Shown here: positions 7,465 through 13,947 of the stretch, piece by piece | How the letters are laid out: each line of letters begins with the position of its first letter | Position numbering within the stretch: position 1 is the stretch's first letter | Source: an uncultured Lachnospiraceae bacterium | GTDB lineage: Bacteria > Bacillota > Clostridia > Lachnospirales > Lachnospiraceae | Length of the DNA stretch: 21,821 nt | Direction: 5' to 3' | Assembly: GCA_910584695.1 (NCBI GenBank) | Contig: CAJUBR010000045.1 | Coordinates: 1-21,821, forward strand | Made by a program: the position numbers and the translations under genes | Notes under the pieces: model-generated | Seen by the model: only the letters and a program-made list of their open reading frames with translations | What the model was told of the DNA's origin: nothing | Databases searched by the model: none

Positions 7465-8568
7465 TCAATACTCACAAATATCCGCCCGAAGCAGCCTCTT
7501 ACACCTTGTCACAATCAAAGGTATGATAACCATTACATTACAGACAAGCAGCCCCAGCAAAGCAATCGGATGGAAATACCGCAGATACTTTCCCACCGGA
7601 TAGAGTACAAAATGATTATAGAGATATAAAAACAGCATACTGATTCCTGCACCGGATACCAGGGCAATCATATCCATTACAAGCAATTCTCCTGCAACTT
7701 TCCCCACCATTTCTTTTTTCGAAATACCAATCGCCCGATACACTGCAAATTCATACTCCCTTTTCTGATACATACCGATAAATGCGGCATTAATGGTTAC
7801 TGCCATAATTACGGCAATCAGAAATACAAGAAAAATATATATTGTATGGATTGGCTTTAACTGTTTATCAATCCGTTCTGTTACATCCTCGTCAATTACC
7901 ACGTCAAACTGCTGCTTCAGCTGCTCTGCATAATCAGACAGTGCCTGTCCTCTAAGGGTTTCCCCATCCTTTTCCCTGCCAATCAACATAAACATACCGG
8001 AATTCTGCTTACTTCCATCAATATAATACTGGCAATAACCGTCCTCCTCGGTCAGTGCATCCAATGTATAGCTTCCATAAATATTCTGGTCATATTCCTT
8101 ATCAATCTTATCCCCTAATTTGAGGTCGAGGTTTTTTGCAAACCGGTCACTCAGAACAAAACTGCCGCTTTTCAGCTTGTCAAAATCACATTCTATACTT
8201 AAAAAATTACAATATTTTTTAAAATCCTCCACCGAGCAGAACGTATAGGTAGGGCTTCCACTGGTAAATCCCATAATCGTATTCCACATTAGGGCATTAC
8301 TTCTTCCCGACCGGATCACTTCTGCCCTGCCTTCTTTCTCTATCTGCTCTGCAAATGCTTTCATCTCCTTCCCTTCCGTATCTGAATTCTTTGCCAGCAC
8401 AACTACACACTGTCTCTTTTGGCCCAGCATAAGATTCCAGTTATCCCGAATATTAGTCACATACAATCCCCCAAGATATACGGCATAGGAAAGGAACAGC
8501 ATAAAGATTAGCAGGATACACTTTCTCCTGTTTTCCTTAATATAATAAATGGGTGAAAACGGTTTCAT
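7465..8568 (-). CDS. ABC transporter permease, FtsX/MacB type (second permease)
   Basis: 367 residues with the 1+3 membrane layout of the MacB/LolCE/FtsX fold. Segment 1 is at ~16-36 (KCILLIFMLFLSYAVYLGGL). An outside domain of ~200 residues (~40-240) follows, then three segments: ~244-266 (FLVFLIAVIMAVTINAAFIG), ~292-312 (VMDMIALVSGAGISMLFLYL) and ~335-357 (ALLGLLVCNVMVIIPLIV). The motif YEFAVYRAIGISKKEM after segment 2 is the usual FtsX coupling helix that contacts the ATPase. Such proteins do not form a classic channel but transmit ATPase movement to the outside domain. Its ATG overlaps the ATPase stop by four bases (ATGA), so the two are translationally coupled. It is the last gene of the operon; 7433-7456 may end the transcript. 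Confidence 0.85.
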   Translation of the reverse strand: MKPFSPIYYIKENRRKCILLIFMLFLSYAVYLGGLYVTNIRDNWNLMLGQKRQCVVVLAKNSDTEGKEMKAFAEQIEKEGRAEVIRSGRSNALMWNTIMGFTSGSPTYTFCSVEDFKKYCNFLSIECDFDKLKSGSFVLSDRFAKNLDLKLGDKIDKEYDQNIYGSYTLDALTEEDGYCQYYIDGSKQNSGMFMLIGREKDGETLRGQALSDYAEQLKQQFDVVIDEDVTERIDKQLKPIHTIYIFLVFLIAVIMAVTINAAFIGMYQKREYEFAVYRAIGISKKEMVGKVAGELLVMDMIALVSGAGISMLFLYLYNHFVLYPVGKYLRYFHPIALLGLLVCNVMVIIPLIVTRCKRLLRADICEY

Positions 8569-9257
8569 TCACTCTCCACCCCTTTCTCATTTACACAATT
8601 TATCGCACTGATCTTACCATCCCACATTTCCACAATACGGTCCGCATCCTTTAAAATAGAATGGTCATGGGTGATGACCAGCACCAGATTTTTCTTCGCA
8701 TACTCCTTCAAAATCTCCATTACTGCAAAGGCATTCTCGTGGTCTAATGCCGCGGTGGGTTCATCTGCAAACAGCACTCTAGGTTGGTTTACCATAGCCC
8801 TTGCAATGGCAGTTCTCTGCCGCTGTCCCCCGGAAAGCTTTGCCGGACGTTTTCCGAATTCCTTTTCAGTCAGCCCGAATCCGGCAAGAAGTTCTTTTGC
8901 TCTCCTTACTGTTTCTTCATTATTTGCCTTAGCCGCCACTGCCACATTATCCACAGCGTTCATATAGGGAATCAAAAAATGCCGCTGGAATACAAAGCCA
9001 AACTCCTCCCGGCGCAGATGCTCCCGCTCCCTGTCCGGCAATCCGGTAAGCTCCTTTCCGTTATATTTTATCTCTCCGTCTGTAGGTTTTTTCAGCGTAG
9101 ACAGGCAATACATCAGTGTAGATTTCCCGCTGCCCGACGGACCGATAATGCCAATCAGCCCTTTGTCCGGCAGTTCCAAATCAAAGCCTCCTAACGCATA
9201 CAATTTTTCTTCCTTTTCCATATCATAAATCATCGTAATATTCTTTATCTCAAACAT
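8565..9257 (-). CDS. ABC transporter ATP-binding protein, MacB/LolD type
   Basis: 230 residues, a complete nucleotide-binding domain: Walker A GPSGSGKS (39-46), Q-loop FVFQRHFLIP (~88-97), signature LSGGQRQR (141-148), Walker B VLFADEP (161-167) with catalytic Glu166, D-loop AALD, and His197 of the H-loop (VITHD). The PDREREHLRREEFGFVFQ stretch before the Q-loop is typical of the LolD/MacB/BceA group, which drives FtsX-type permeases. It starts at ATG 9257 after AGAGGAAT. It lies between two permease genes, so the working unit is probably one heterodimer of permeases on an ATPase dimer. Substrate unknown; the nearby envelope-stress-like regulators suggest peptide antibiotic defence or export, which is inference. 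Confidence 0.93.
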   Translation of the reverse strand: MFEIKNITMIYDMEKEEKLYALGGFDLELPDKGLIGIIGPSGSGKSTLMYCLSTLKKPTDGEIKYNGKELTGLPDREREHLRREEFGFVFQRHFLIPYMNAVDNVAVAAKANNEETVRRAKELLAGFGLTEKEFGKRPAKLSGGQRQRTAIARAMVNQPRVLFADEPTAALDHENAFAVMEILKEYAKKNLVLVITHDHSILKDADRIVEMWDGKISAINCVNEKGVESE

Positions 9258-9294
9258 ATTCCTCTTCCTTTCATTCCATAAATACCAGATAATT

Positions 9295-9381
9295 TCAAAA
9301 CTTTGTTTTCGTCACCAACTGCCCCACAATATAAACAATATTAATGCCGGACACGACCAAGACACTAATACATATCATCAT
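9295..9381 (-). CDS. Possible 28-residue membrane peptide between permease and ATPase
   Basis: In the 107-base gap between permease and ATPase, a minus frame runs from ATG 9381 to TGA 9295-9297 and encodes one hydrophobic span (ISVLVVSGINIVYIVGQ) followed by a basic end (KTKF). It starts inside the last codons of the upstream permease in another frame. No good ribosome-binding site is visible, so expression would rely on coupling. It could be a small helper subunit, the relic of a longer permease tail, or chance. Confidence 0.25.
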   Translation of the reverse strand: MMICISVLVVSGINIVYIVGQLVTKTKF

Positions 9382-10534
9382 CCATGGTATCTATCGTTCG
9401 TATCCGGTATAGGGCGGACCATACCGGAATCTGCAATAACCCGAATAAAAATGTATACGCACAAAATATCTGCACAAGAGCCTCCGGATACCAGAATCTG
9501 CAAAATAAGCCCTGTGGCGAGATTACCAACATTTCCAGTACTTTCCCGAGTAATACAATCATCACTCCTCCAATCAGAAGGGAACTGATAAAATCAAATA
9601 ATAATTCTCTTAAAATAGAAAAATAAATGCTTCTTCTGGAATATCCGATGGAGCAGTACAGACACCACTCACTATGGCGGTCACGCAGATACATTACATA
9701 TACAATCAACAGTGCCAAAGACAGCAGTATTAAAACGCCTGCAAAAATAAATGTCGTAGAGCCGTCAATCATATCCACCACTTCTTCTTTTATCCATTTT
9801 TCTCCTATTTTCCGGTCATATATGCCGTCATAGTTGTCCCTTACTTTTATTCCGTTTCTCTCCAGTACTTTTGACATATCATGGATACTGCCATCTGAAA
9901 GAACACAGATAGAGGTAGGGCTATATCCTTCCCTTACCAGCCCCGCCCCGAAATAGGAATCACAGGAAACAATGCCTGATACTGTAAAATCCTTATCAAA
10001 ATCATCCCCGTTAAAATATCCCCCAATCTGGTAATGATTATTTTTTACGCTGGCCTCGTCAATCACAACCTCACCGGGTTTTTGAGGCAGTTTTCCCTCT
10101 ACAAGCTTAGCACCCATATGCTTCATAATGGTTTCTACATCCTCTGTCTTTTCCATTAACGGTACTTCCAGCGTAATGTTTCCCACCACTGCCGCAACGT
10201 GGCTATAAATAACCCGGGTATACCAGGCTTTCTCCACTCCCTTTTCACTGCAAAGCTTTTGGGTAAGTTTTTCATTTTCTTCATCATAAATCCGGTCTAT
10301 CTCCTCCGGCGGCGTATGTTCCACATCGATTCCCAGCGAACTGGCAGCAAGTTCTATATATTGCATCTTCGAATAATTATCAATAAATATTTTCCGAAAA
10401 GAAACTTCTGCTGTTCCTAACATAATCTGAGTAATATAAGATGCCACAAAACACAGCAACAGACTTACAATCAGTACCGCAACCCGCCGTTTATTATTTT
10501 TAATATAATTCCATGCAGATAATTTCTGCGTCAT
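9365..10534 (-). CDS. ABC transporter permease, FtsX/MacB type (first permease)
   Basis: 389 residues and the first gene of the transporter operon. ATG 10534 has AGGAGG seven bases upstream. The layout matches the second permease: segment 1 at ~19-39 (VAVLIVSLLLCFVASYITQI), an outside domain of ~215 residues, then segments at ~262-282 (FAGVLILLSLALLIVYVMYL), ~313-333 (FISSLLIGGVMIVLLGKVL) and ~352-375 (IFCAYTFLFGLLQIPVWSAL). The coupling-helix motif is EWCLYCSIGYSRRSIYFSI. It is only distantly similar to the second permease, as in heterodimeric LolCE-like pairs. A 5' leader of ~180 bases and response-regulator boxes precede it. Confidence 0.85.
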   Translation of the reverse strand: MTQKLSAWNYIKNNKRRVAVLIVSLLLCFVASYITQIMLGTAEVSFRKIFIDNYSKMQYIELAASSLGIDVEHTPPEEIDRIYDEENEKLTQKLCSEKGVEKAWYTRVIYSHVAAVVGNITLEVPLMEKTEDVETIMKHMGAKLVEGKLPQKPGEVVIDEASVKNNHYQIGGYFNGDDFDKDFTVSGIVSCDSYFGAGLVREGYSPTSICVLSDGSIHDMSKVLERNGIKVRDNYDGIYDRKIGEKWIKEEVVDMIDGSTTFIFAGVLILLSLALLIVYVMYLRDRHSEWCLYCSIGYSRRSIYFSILRELLFDFISSLLIGGVMIVLLGKVLEMLVISPQGLFCRFWYPEALVQIFCAYTFLFGLLQIPVWSALYRIRTIDTMDDDMY

Positions 10535-10711
10535 AATAAATCCTCCTAATTCCGTATCTCCCTTACCATGCCGCTGCTTAGAAACTGTTCAAAAATAACC
10601 TTTTAAATAATTCCCTATATTCGTCTCCGGATACGAATCCGATTCCCTTTTTGAGGAATCCTGGCATTATATAGATAGATACTGTTTTTCCCTCTGTCTG
10701 CAAACCAAACG

Positions 10712-10740
10712 ATTATACTCATATGAGCAAAAAAACTATA
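10712..10740 (-). promoter_or_regulatory. Candidate activator-dependent promoter of the ABC operon
   Basis: TATAAT (10717-10712) has no recognisable -35 at the right distance (TATAGT or TTATAG at best), as expected for a promoter that needs an activator. The regulator boxes at 10766-10807 lie about 60-95 bases upstream of the likely start. A second TATAAT at 10671-10666 is an alternative. Confidence 0.4.
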
Positions 10741-10765
10741 ACACATATTTTCCATAATAAAAATA

Positions 10766-10807
10766 TAACCACAGTCACATTTTTCTATGACTGTGGTCAT
10801 ATTATTA
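10766..10807. promoter_or_regulatory. Two tandem boxes, probable binding sites of the response regulator
   Basis: On the plus strand, box 1 TAACCACAGTCACATTTTTC (10766-10785) and box 2 TGACTGTGGTCATATTATTA (10788-10807) begin 22 bases apart, two turns of the helix. Both resemble the box upstream of the kinase gene (12859-12878), with 15 and 16 of 20 matches. The core is palindromic (TGACT..GTCA), like the ACT-N2-AGT sites of LiaR/VraR regulators. The two halves also form a perfect 10-base inverted repeat (10768-10777 / 10788-10797) followed on the minus strand by TATATTTTTATT, so it might instead or also terminate the response regulator transcript. Confidence 0.5.
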
Positions 10808-10826
10808 GTCAAATACCCCTCAGTAA

Positions 10827-10866
10827 TCGCCAAATAGCCATGCAAGCATGGCTGATTGGCTCGTAC
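10827..10866. repeat. Diverged copy of the small palindromic element
   Basis: Stem GCCAAATAGCCATGC (10829-10843), loop AA, GCATGGCTGATTGGC (10846-10860): 13 Watson-Crick pairs and one G-T out of 15. It is flanked by TCG on the left and TCGT on the right, as in the copy inside the broken phosphoesterase gene at 13476-13570. The outer parts of that longer copy are missing or unrecognisable here. It lies 20 bases after the response regulator stop. Confidence 0.55.
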
Positions 10867-10885
10867 TTGCCAAAATAAAGCATCC

Positions 10886-11536
10886 TTATCCTTTCAATGC
10901 CACAATGAGCTTTGTCCGGTCATGAATTCCCGTCTTTTCATAGATAGAAGATATATAATTCTTCACCGTCCCCTCCGATATAAAAAGTTCATCCGCTATC
11001 TGACGGTTTGTAAATCCCCTGGTTAAAAGCGTACAGATTTCCTGTTCCCGTTCCGTTATGGATTCCGGCAGTTTCATTGTCGCCTGTTTCTCCTGCACAT
11101 TAGTGCTATCCATCTTTCCCGCCATAAGCAGTGCCAGCCGTTCCATTACTTTCCGGTCAATAATCGTCCTACCCTCCATAATCTGGCTCACCGCATCTAT
11201 AATGGCATTTTTTCCGCTATCCTTTAACAGATAACCGTCTGCGCCGTTTACAATAGCTTTCGTAATATATTCATCATCATAAAATGTGGTAAGCACCAAA
11301 ACTTTCACTGACGGATACTGCTGTCTTATATGGGAAATCAATTCTATCCCGCCCATTCCCTTCATATTAAGGTCCACCAATGCAATATCCACCGGATGCT
11401 CTGCCAATGCCTTTAATGCCGCCTTGCCGTCCCTCGACAAGGCGGCTACCTCCATACCGCTATAAGTCAGAAGAATTTCAAGACTCTCCAATAACAATGG
11501 TTCATCATCCACCAGTAAAATACGATATTTTTCCAT
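10886..11536 (-). CDS. NarL/LuxR-type response regulator (LiaR/VraR-like)
   Basis: 216 residues, partner of the kinase encoded just upstream. Receiver domain (~4-120): acidic pair Asp10/Asp11 (LLVDDEP), phosphorylation site Asp55 (ALVDLNMKG), switch Thr83, Lys105 (YLLKDSG). The LuxR-type DNA-binding domain (~158-216) has TEREQEICTLLTRGFTNRQI and FISEGTVKNYISSIYEKTGI. ATG 11536 is preferred, with AAGGAG nine bases upstream, and it starts the fold correctly; the longer frame from 11599 would overlap the kinase end. On phosphorylation such proteins dimerise and bind palindromic sites. Matching candidate boxes lie upstream of the kinase gene and of the ABC operon. Confidence 0.92.
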   Translation of the reverse strand: MEKYRILLVDDEPLLLESLEILLTYSGMEVAALSRDGKAALKALAEHPVDIALVDLNMKGMGGIELISHIRQQYPSVKVLVLTTFYDDEYITKAIVNGADGYLLKDSGKNAIIDAVSQIMEGRTIIDRKVMERLALLMAGKMDSTNVQEKQATMKLPESITEREQEICTLLTRGFTNRQIADELFISEGTVKNYISSIYEKTGIHDRTKLIVALKG

Positions 11537-11582
11537 AATATACTGCTCCTTGTTCCATCCCTGTATAGTCCGTTTTATAATG

Positions 11583-12764
11583 TTAAACCGGTGATTCACC
11601 CGGCTCTTCCATAAAAATTGGCAGCTCTATCTCCGTTACAAATCCATTCTCATTCCAATACCGCATCCGTCCCCCGCATCTTTGTACGTAAGCAGACAGC
11701 TTTTTCACCCCAAAACCCTTTGAAATCCTTTCCTTAGCATTCTCTTTACTAAAATCACTGATTCCGTTATCCTGTATGCGTATCTTTACATGCCGGCTGT
11801 CCCCTGATATATGGAGGATAAATGTATCCGCTTTTCCATGCCGTACCCCATTGGTAAACAGTTCCTGTACGGCTCCCGTTAAAAATTCCGTATGCTCATG
11901 GGGTATCTGAAATTCTGAAGGAAATTCCATAATATCTCTTTTTACCGTTATATCCGTATCCATAATAAAGTTATCCGCGATATCTAATATTTCTTTTATA
12001 AAATCACTGCCGCTTACGGTATCATTTTCAACATCCAGTACCCGCACAGCATGCCGGATGGATTCCAGGCTTTCATGAATCCTCTCCTTTGCTATATTCA
12101 TTTTCTCCTTTGCCCGCTCAGGCTCCGTTAAAAAGAGCATATCTGCCGCTTCTAATGTCATAATCGCCGCCGTAACGGAATGGCCCACGCTGTTATGGAT
12201 GTTCCGGCTGATGGCTTCCCTCTCCTCCAGTCTGGCATTTTTCTCTGCCAGATAACTTTTAAACTGCAGCTCGTGATTCAGCTTCTTTTCATACATCTCA
12301 GTTATTGCTGTAATCCTGATGGATTTTTCAGCCTGCCGCCTCGTTAAAAGATATTGCTGAACGATTCGCTCAACCATACTGAGAATAAAAACCGACAGTT
12401 CCAAAATTAAAACATCGCAGATAATATAGGGAAGTTTTTTCTCTTCTATTATACCTTCCCACAAGGCACAAAAAATTCCGGGCGTAATCCTCCACCATTC
12501 CTTTTTCCCAAACCGGCATTCATAGAACAGTAGAAAACTGATAAATTGTCCGCTAAATACCGCAAAGGCTGCCACAAAAACATTTTTCACAAGCAAAAGC
12601 AGGGTATTTTTCTCCGAATCCGATACACTCTCTACTGCAAAAATTACCATCAACACTCCCGCTGACAGCAGACATAGATATGGCTGCCCAGATGAAAACA
12701 CCGCTGTTGCGGTCAATACTACGATTAAACCCATAGAGCGGATAAAATTAACTGCTTCCTGCAT
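11583..12764 (-). CDS. Sensor histidine kinase, HisKA_3 family (LiaS/VraS/NarL-partner type)
   Basis: 393 residues. ATG 12764 is chosen because AGGAGG lies four bases upstream; a longer frame to 12848 would run back over the promoter. The N-terminal ~135 residues hold about four to five membrane segments with very short loops (e.g. 12-30, 30-47, 55-80, 113-132), so it probably senses within or at the membrane. A helical linker (~136-182) follows. The phosphoacceptor is His190 in SRNIHNSVGHSV. The ATPase domain has the N box ELFTNGVRHGKA (Asn305), DNG (332-334) and KGFGVKK (349-355). It transfers phosphate to the response regulator 46 bases downstream. The signal is unknown; envelope stress or antimicrobial peptides are plausible from the family and the ABC neighbours. 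Confidence 0.9.
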   Translation of the reverse strand: MQEAVNFIRSMGLIVVLTATAVFSSGQPYLCLLSAGVLMVIFAVESVSDSEKNTLLLLVKNVFVAAFAVFSGQFISFLLFYECRFGKKEWWRITPGIFCALWEGIIEEKKLPYIICDVLILELSVFILSMVERIVQQYLLTRRQAEKSIRITAITEMYEKKLNHELQFKSYLAEKNARLEEREAISRNIHNSVGHSVTAAIMTLEAADMLFLTEPERAKEKMNIAKERIHESLESIRHAVRVLDVENDTVSGSDFIKEILDIADNFIMDTDITVKRDIMEFPSEFQIPHEHTEFLTGAVQELFTNGVRHGKADTFILHISGDSRHVKIRIQDNGISDFSKENAKERISKGFGVKKLSAYVQRCGGRMRYWNENGFVTEIELPIFMEEPGESPV

Positions 12765-12828
12765 GATTCCTCCTATATTGAGCACTTGGCAGCGCTGCGA
12801 ATGATGTGCCTTTTTTTCAGACCTTTTC

Positions 12829-12856
12829 ATTATACATTTATAACACAAATGTGCAA
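12829..12856 (-). promoter_or_regulatory. Promoter of the histidine kinase-response regulator operon
   Basis: TTGCAC (12856-12851), 16-base spacer, TATAAT (12834-12829). The -35 is weak and the regulator box 12859-12870 ends two bases upstream of it, centred near -43 to -47. That is the usual place for an activator touching RNA polymerase, so autoregulation is likely. Confidence 0.6.
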
Positions 12857-12858
12857 TG

Positions 12859-12878
12859 TGACTACAGTCATATTCTTA
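12859..12878. promoter_or_regulatory. Regulator box upstream of the kinase promoter
   Basis: Plus strand TGACTACAGTCATATTCTTA. The core TGACT-AC-AGTCA is a perfect inverted repeat with two central bases. It matches the two boxes upstream of the ABC operon in the same orientation and over the same 20 bases. It abuts the stop codon of the broken phosphoesterase gene (12876-12878). Confidence 0.5.
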
Positions 12879-13826
12879 TTTCTTACTCAATTCCACACAT
12901 ACAATTTCTGGTCGGTTAAAAATGCGGATTGGAATGATACTATTTCCCAATCCTCTGCTTACAATCATGGAAGTACCGTTTTCCTCATAAAGACCTTCTG
13001 TATATTTCGGGAAAAATCCCTGATCCGGTGCCACAATTCCACCTATCCACGGCAGTCTTACCTGTCCCCCGTGGGCATGTCCTGCCAGCACCAGATCTAT
13101 CTTCGTATCGCTATATTGAAGAAAGTTCTGCGGTTCATGGGCCAGAAAAACCATAAACATTTCTTCTGTTGATGGGCCTTTGCTGTCATCTGAAATTAAC
13201 TGCTCCAAAGTATCATCCACTAAATTGGAATCATCCAGTCCAAACAAGAGAAAGCCGTCCTGCTTTACACGAATCTCTTCTTTCCCGTTATTAAGGCATC
13301 TGACTTCTGCCTGCTTCAACTGCTCCAATAAAACCGTTTCCGTATCTTTATCCAACCATTTTTCATGATTACCCGTTACATAATACACCGGTGCAATCAA
13401 AGTTGCACCACGGATAAATTCCATCGCTTTTTCCAGATTCGTATGATTACTGTCTACCAAATCCCCTGTTACCACAGTCAACAACCCCGCTGCAAGCAAC
13501 GGGGCATCAAGCTTGCATCGCGGCAGTCGCCAAATGTCTGCAAGCAGCCACTTGGCTCGTTGCTCGCGGGAATCAAATCGGGAGTACAAGCCCCAATCTT
13601 TTCTAACAGCCGTTTCTGATTTTTTCCAAACTGCTTGTTATGCAAATCGGAAATCTGCACAATCCGATAACCATCCAAAGCCTCTCCGATTTCATCCGTT
13701 TCATATGTGTACCATGACGTAACCAATGCATTGTTCTGCCAAAAAAAAGAAAAGATACAGACTGACACAAAGCCCCGGTATCCATATAAATTTTTTCATC
13801 CGTTTCTTTTGAATCTTCTCTGCCAT
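12876..13826 (-). pseudogene. Membrane-anchored calcineurin-like phosphoesterase, broken twice
   Basis: The pieces rebuild one metallophosphoesterase. A basic start and one membrane segment (KKFIWIPGLCVSLYLFFF) come first. Then VQISDLH (metal site DxH), TGDLVDSN (GDxxD), VTGNHEKW (GNHE), FLAHEP and LAGHAHGGQVRLP (GHxH) complete the active site. The fold belongs to the YaeI/YkuE-type phosphoesterases, whose substrates can include envelope lipids; the substrate here is unknown. Two lesions stop it: a run of eight T (plus-strand A8, 13741-13748) shifts the frame between LYLFFF and WQNNALVTSWY, and 95 bases (13476-13570) separate PDLI from VVTGDLVD. Taking out one T and the 95 bases leaves 855 bases, exactly 285 codons including stop. 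The start is ATG 13826 with AGAGG; ATG 13799 is an alternative. The larger open piece is 12876-13475. Confidence 0.85.
13485..13570. repeat. Small MITE/REP-like palindromic element inside the phosphoesterase gene
   Basis: About 86 bases of GC-richer sequence, within a 95-base interruption (13476-13570). The ends are imperfect inverted repeats: on the minus strand CCCGCGAGCAACG at one end, and CCCGCTGCAAGCAACG read inward from the other. The inner hairpin is GCCAAATGTCTGC (13529-13541), AA, GCAGCCACTTGGC (13544-13556), 11 of 13 paired. A second hairpin, CCCCGCTGC/GCAACGGGG (13485-13503), sits at the other end. The flanks TTGATT (minus, 13576-13571) and TTGACT (13481-13476) could be a worn target duplication. 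It has no coding capacity, so it would be moved by a protein encoded elsewhere. Confidence 0.65.
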
Positions 13827-13947
13827 TTTTTCCTCTTTGTTAACGTCTTGATATCTTGAAAAGCATATCAATATATAGGGGATTTGTGGCAGGCAGTGTT
13901 TCATATGTGTTGTATACTTAAAACTGCTCAGCGTAACTCTCCAACCT

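Larger units (their letters stand above)
10535..10885. other. Intergenic control region of the ABC operon
   Basis: About 350 bases between the response regulator stop and the permease start. It holds a repeat-element copy (10827-10866), two regulator boxes (10766-10807), a candidate promoter (10712-10740) and a leader with small stems: GATTCC (10641-10646)/GGAATC (10655-10660) and ATTCGT (10619-10624)/ACGAAT (10633-10638). A minus frame of 76 codons (10615-10845) crosses all of these, lacks a ribosome-binding site, and looks accidental. Confidence 0.55.

Noticed and set aside
10615..10845. 76-codon minus-strand frame between response regulator and ABC operon
   Set aside because: It crosses the regulator boxes, promoter and repeat hairpin, has no ribosome-binding site, and the product has no family character.
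10766..12878. Repeated TGACT boxes as a CRISPR remnant
   Set aside because: Only three short copies, two of them 2 kb from the third, palindromic cores at promoters, and no cas genes.
13478..13768. Separate small genes in the broken phosphoesterase region (13478-13768, 13603-13785, 13701-13958)
   Set aside because: They are pieces of one gene joined by the frameshift and insertion; the combined motifs and the exact 285-codon arithmetic explain them.
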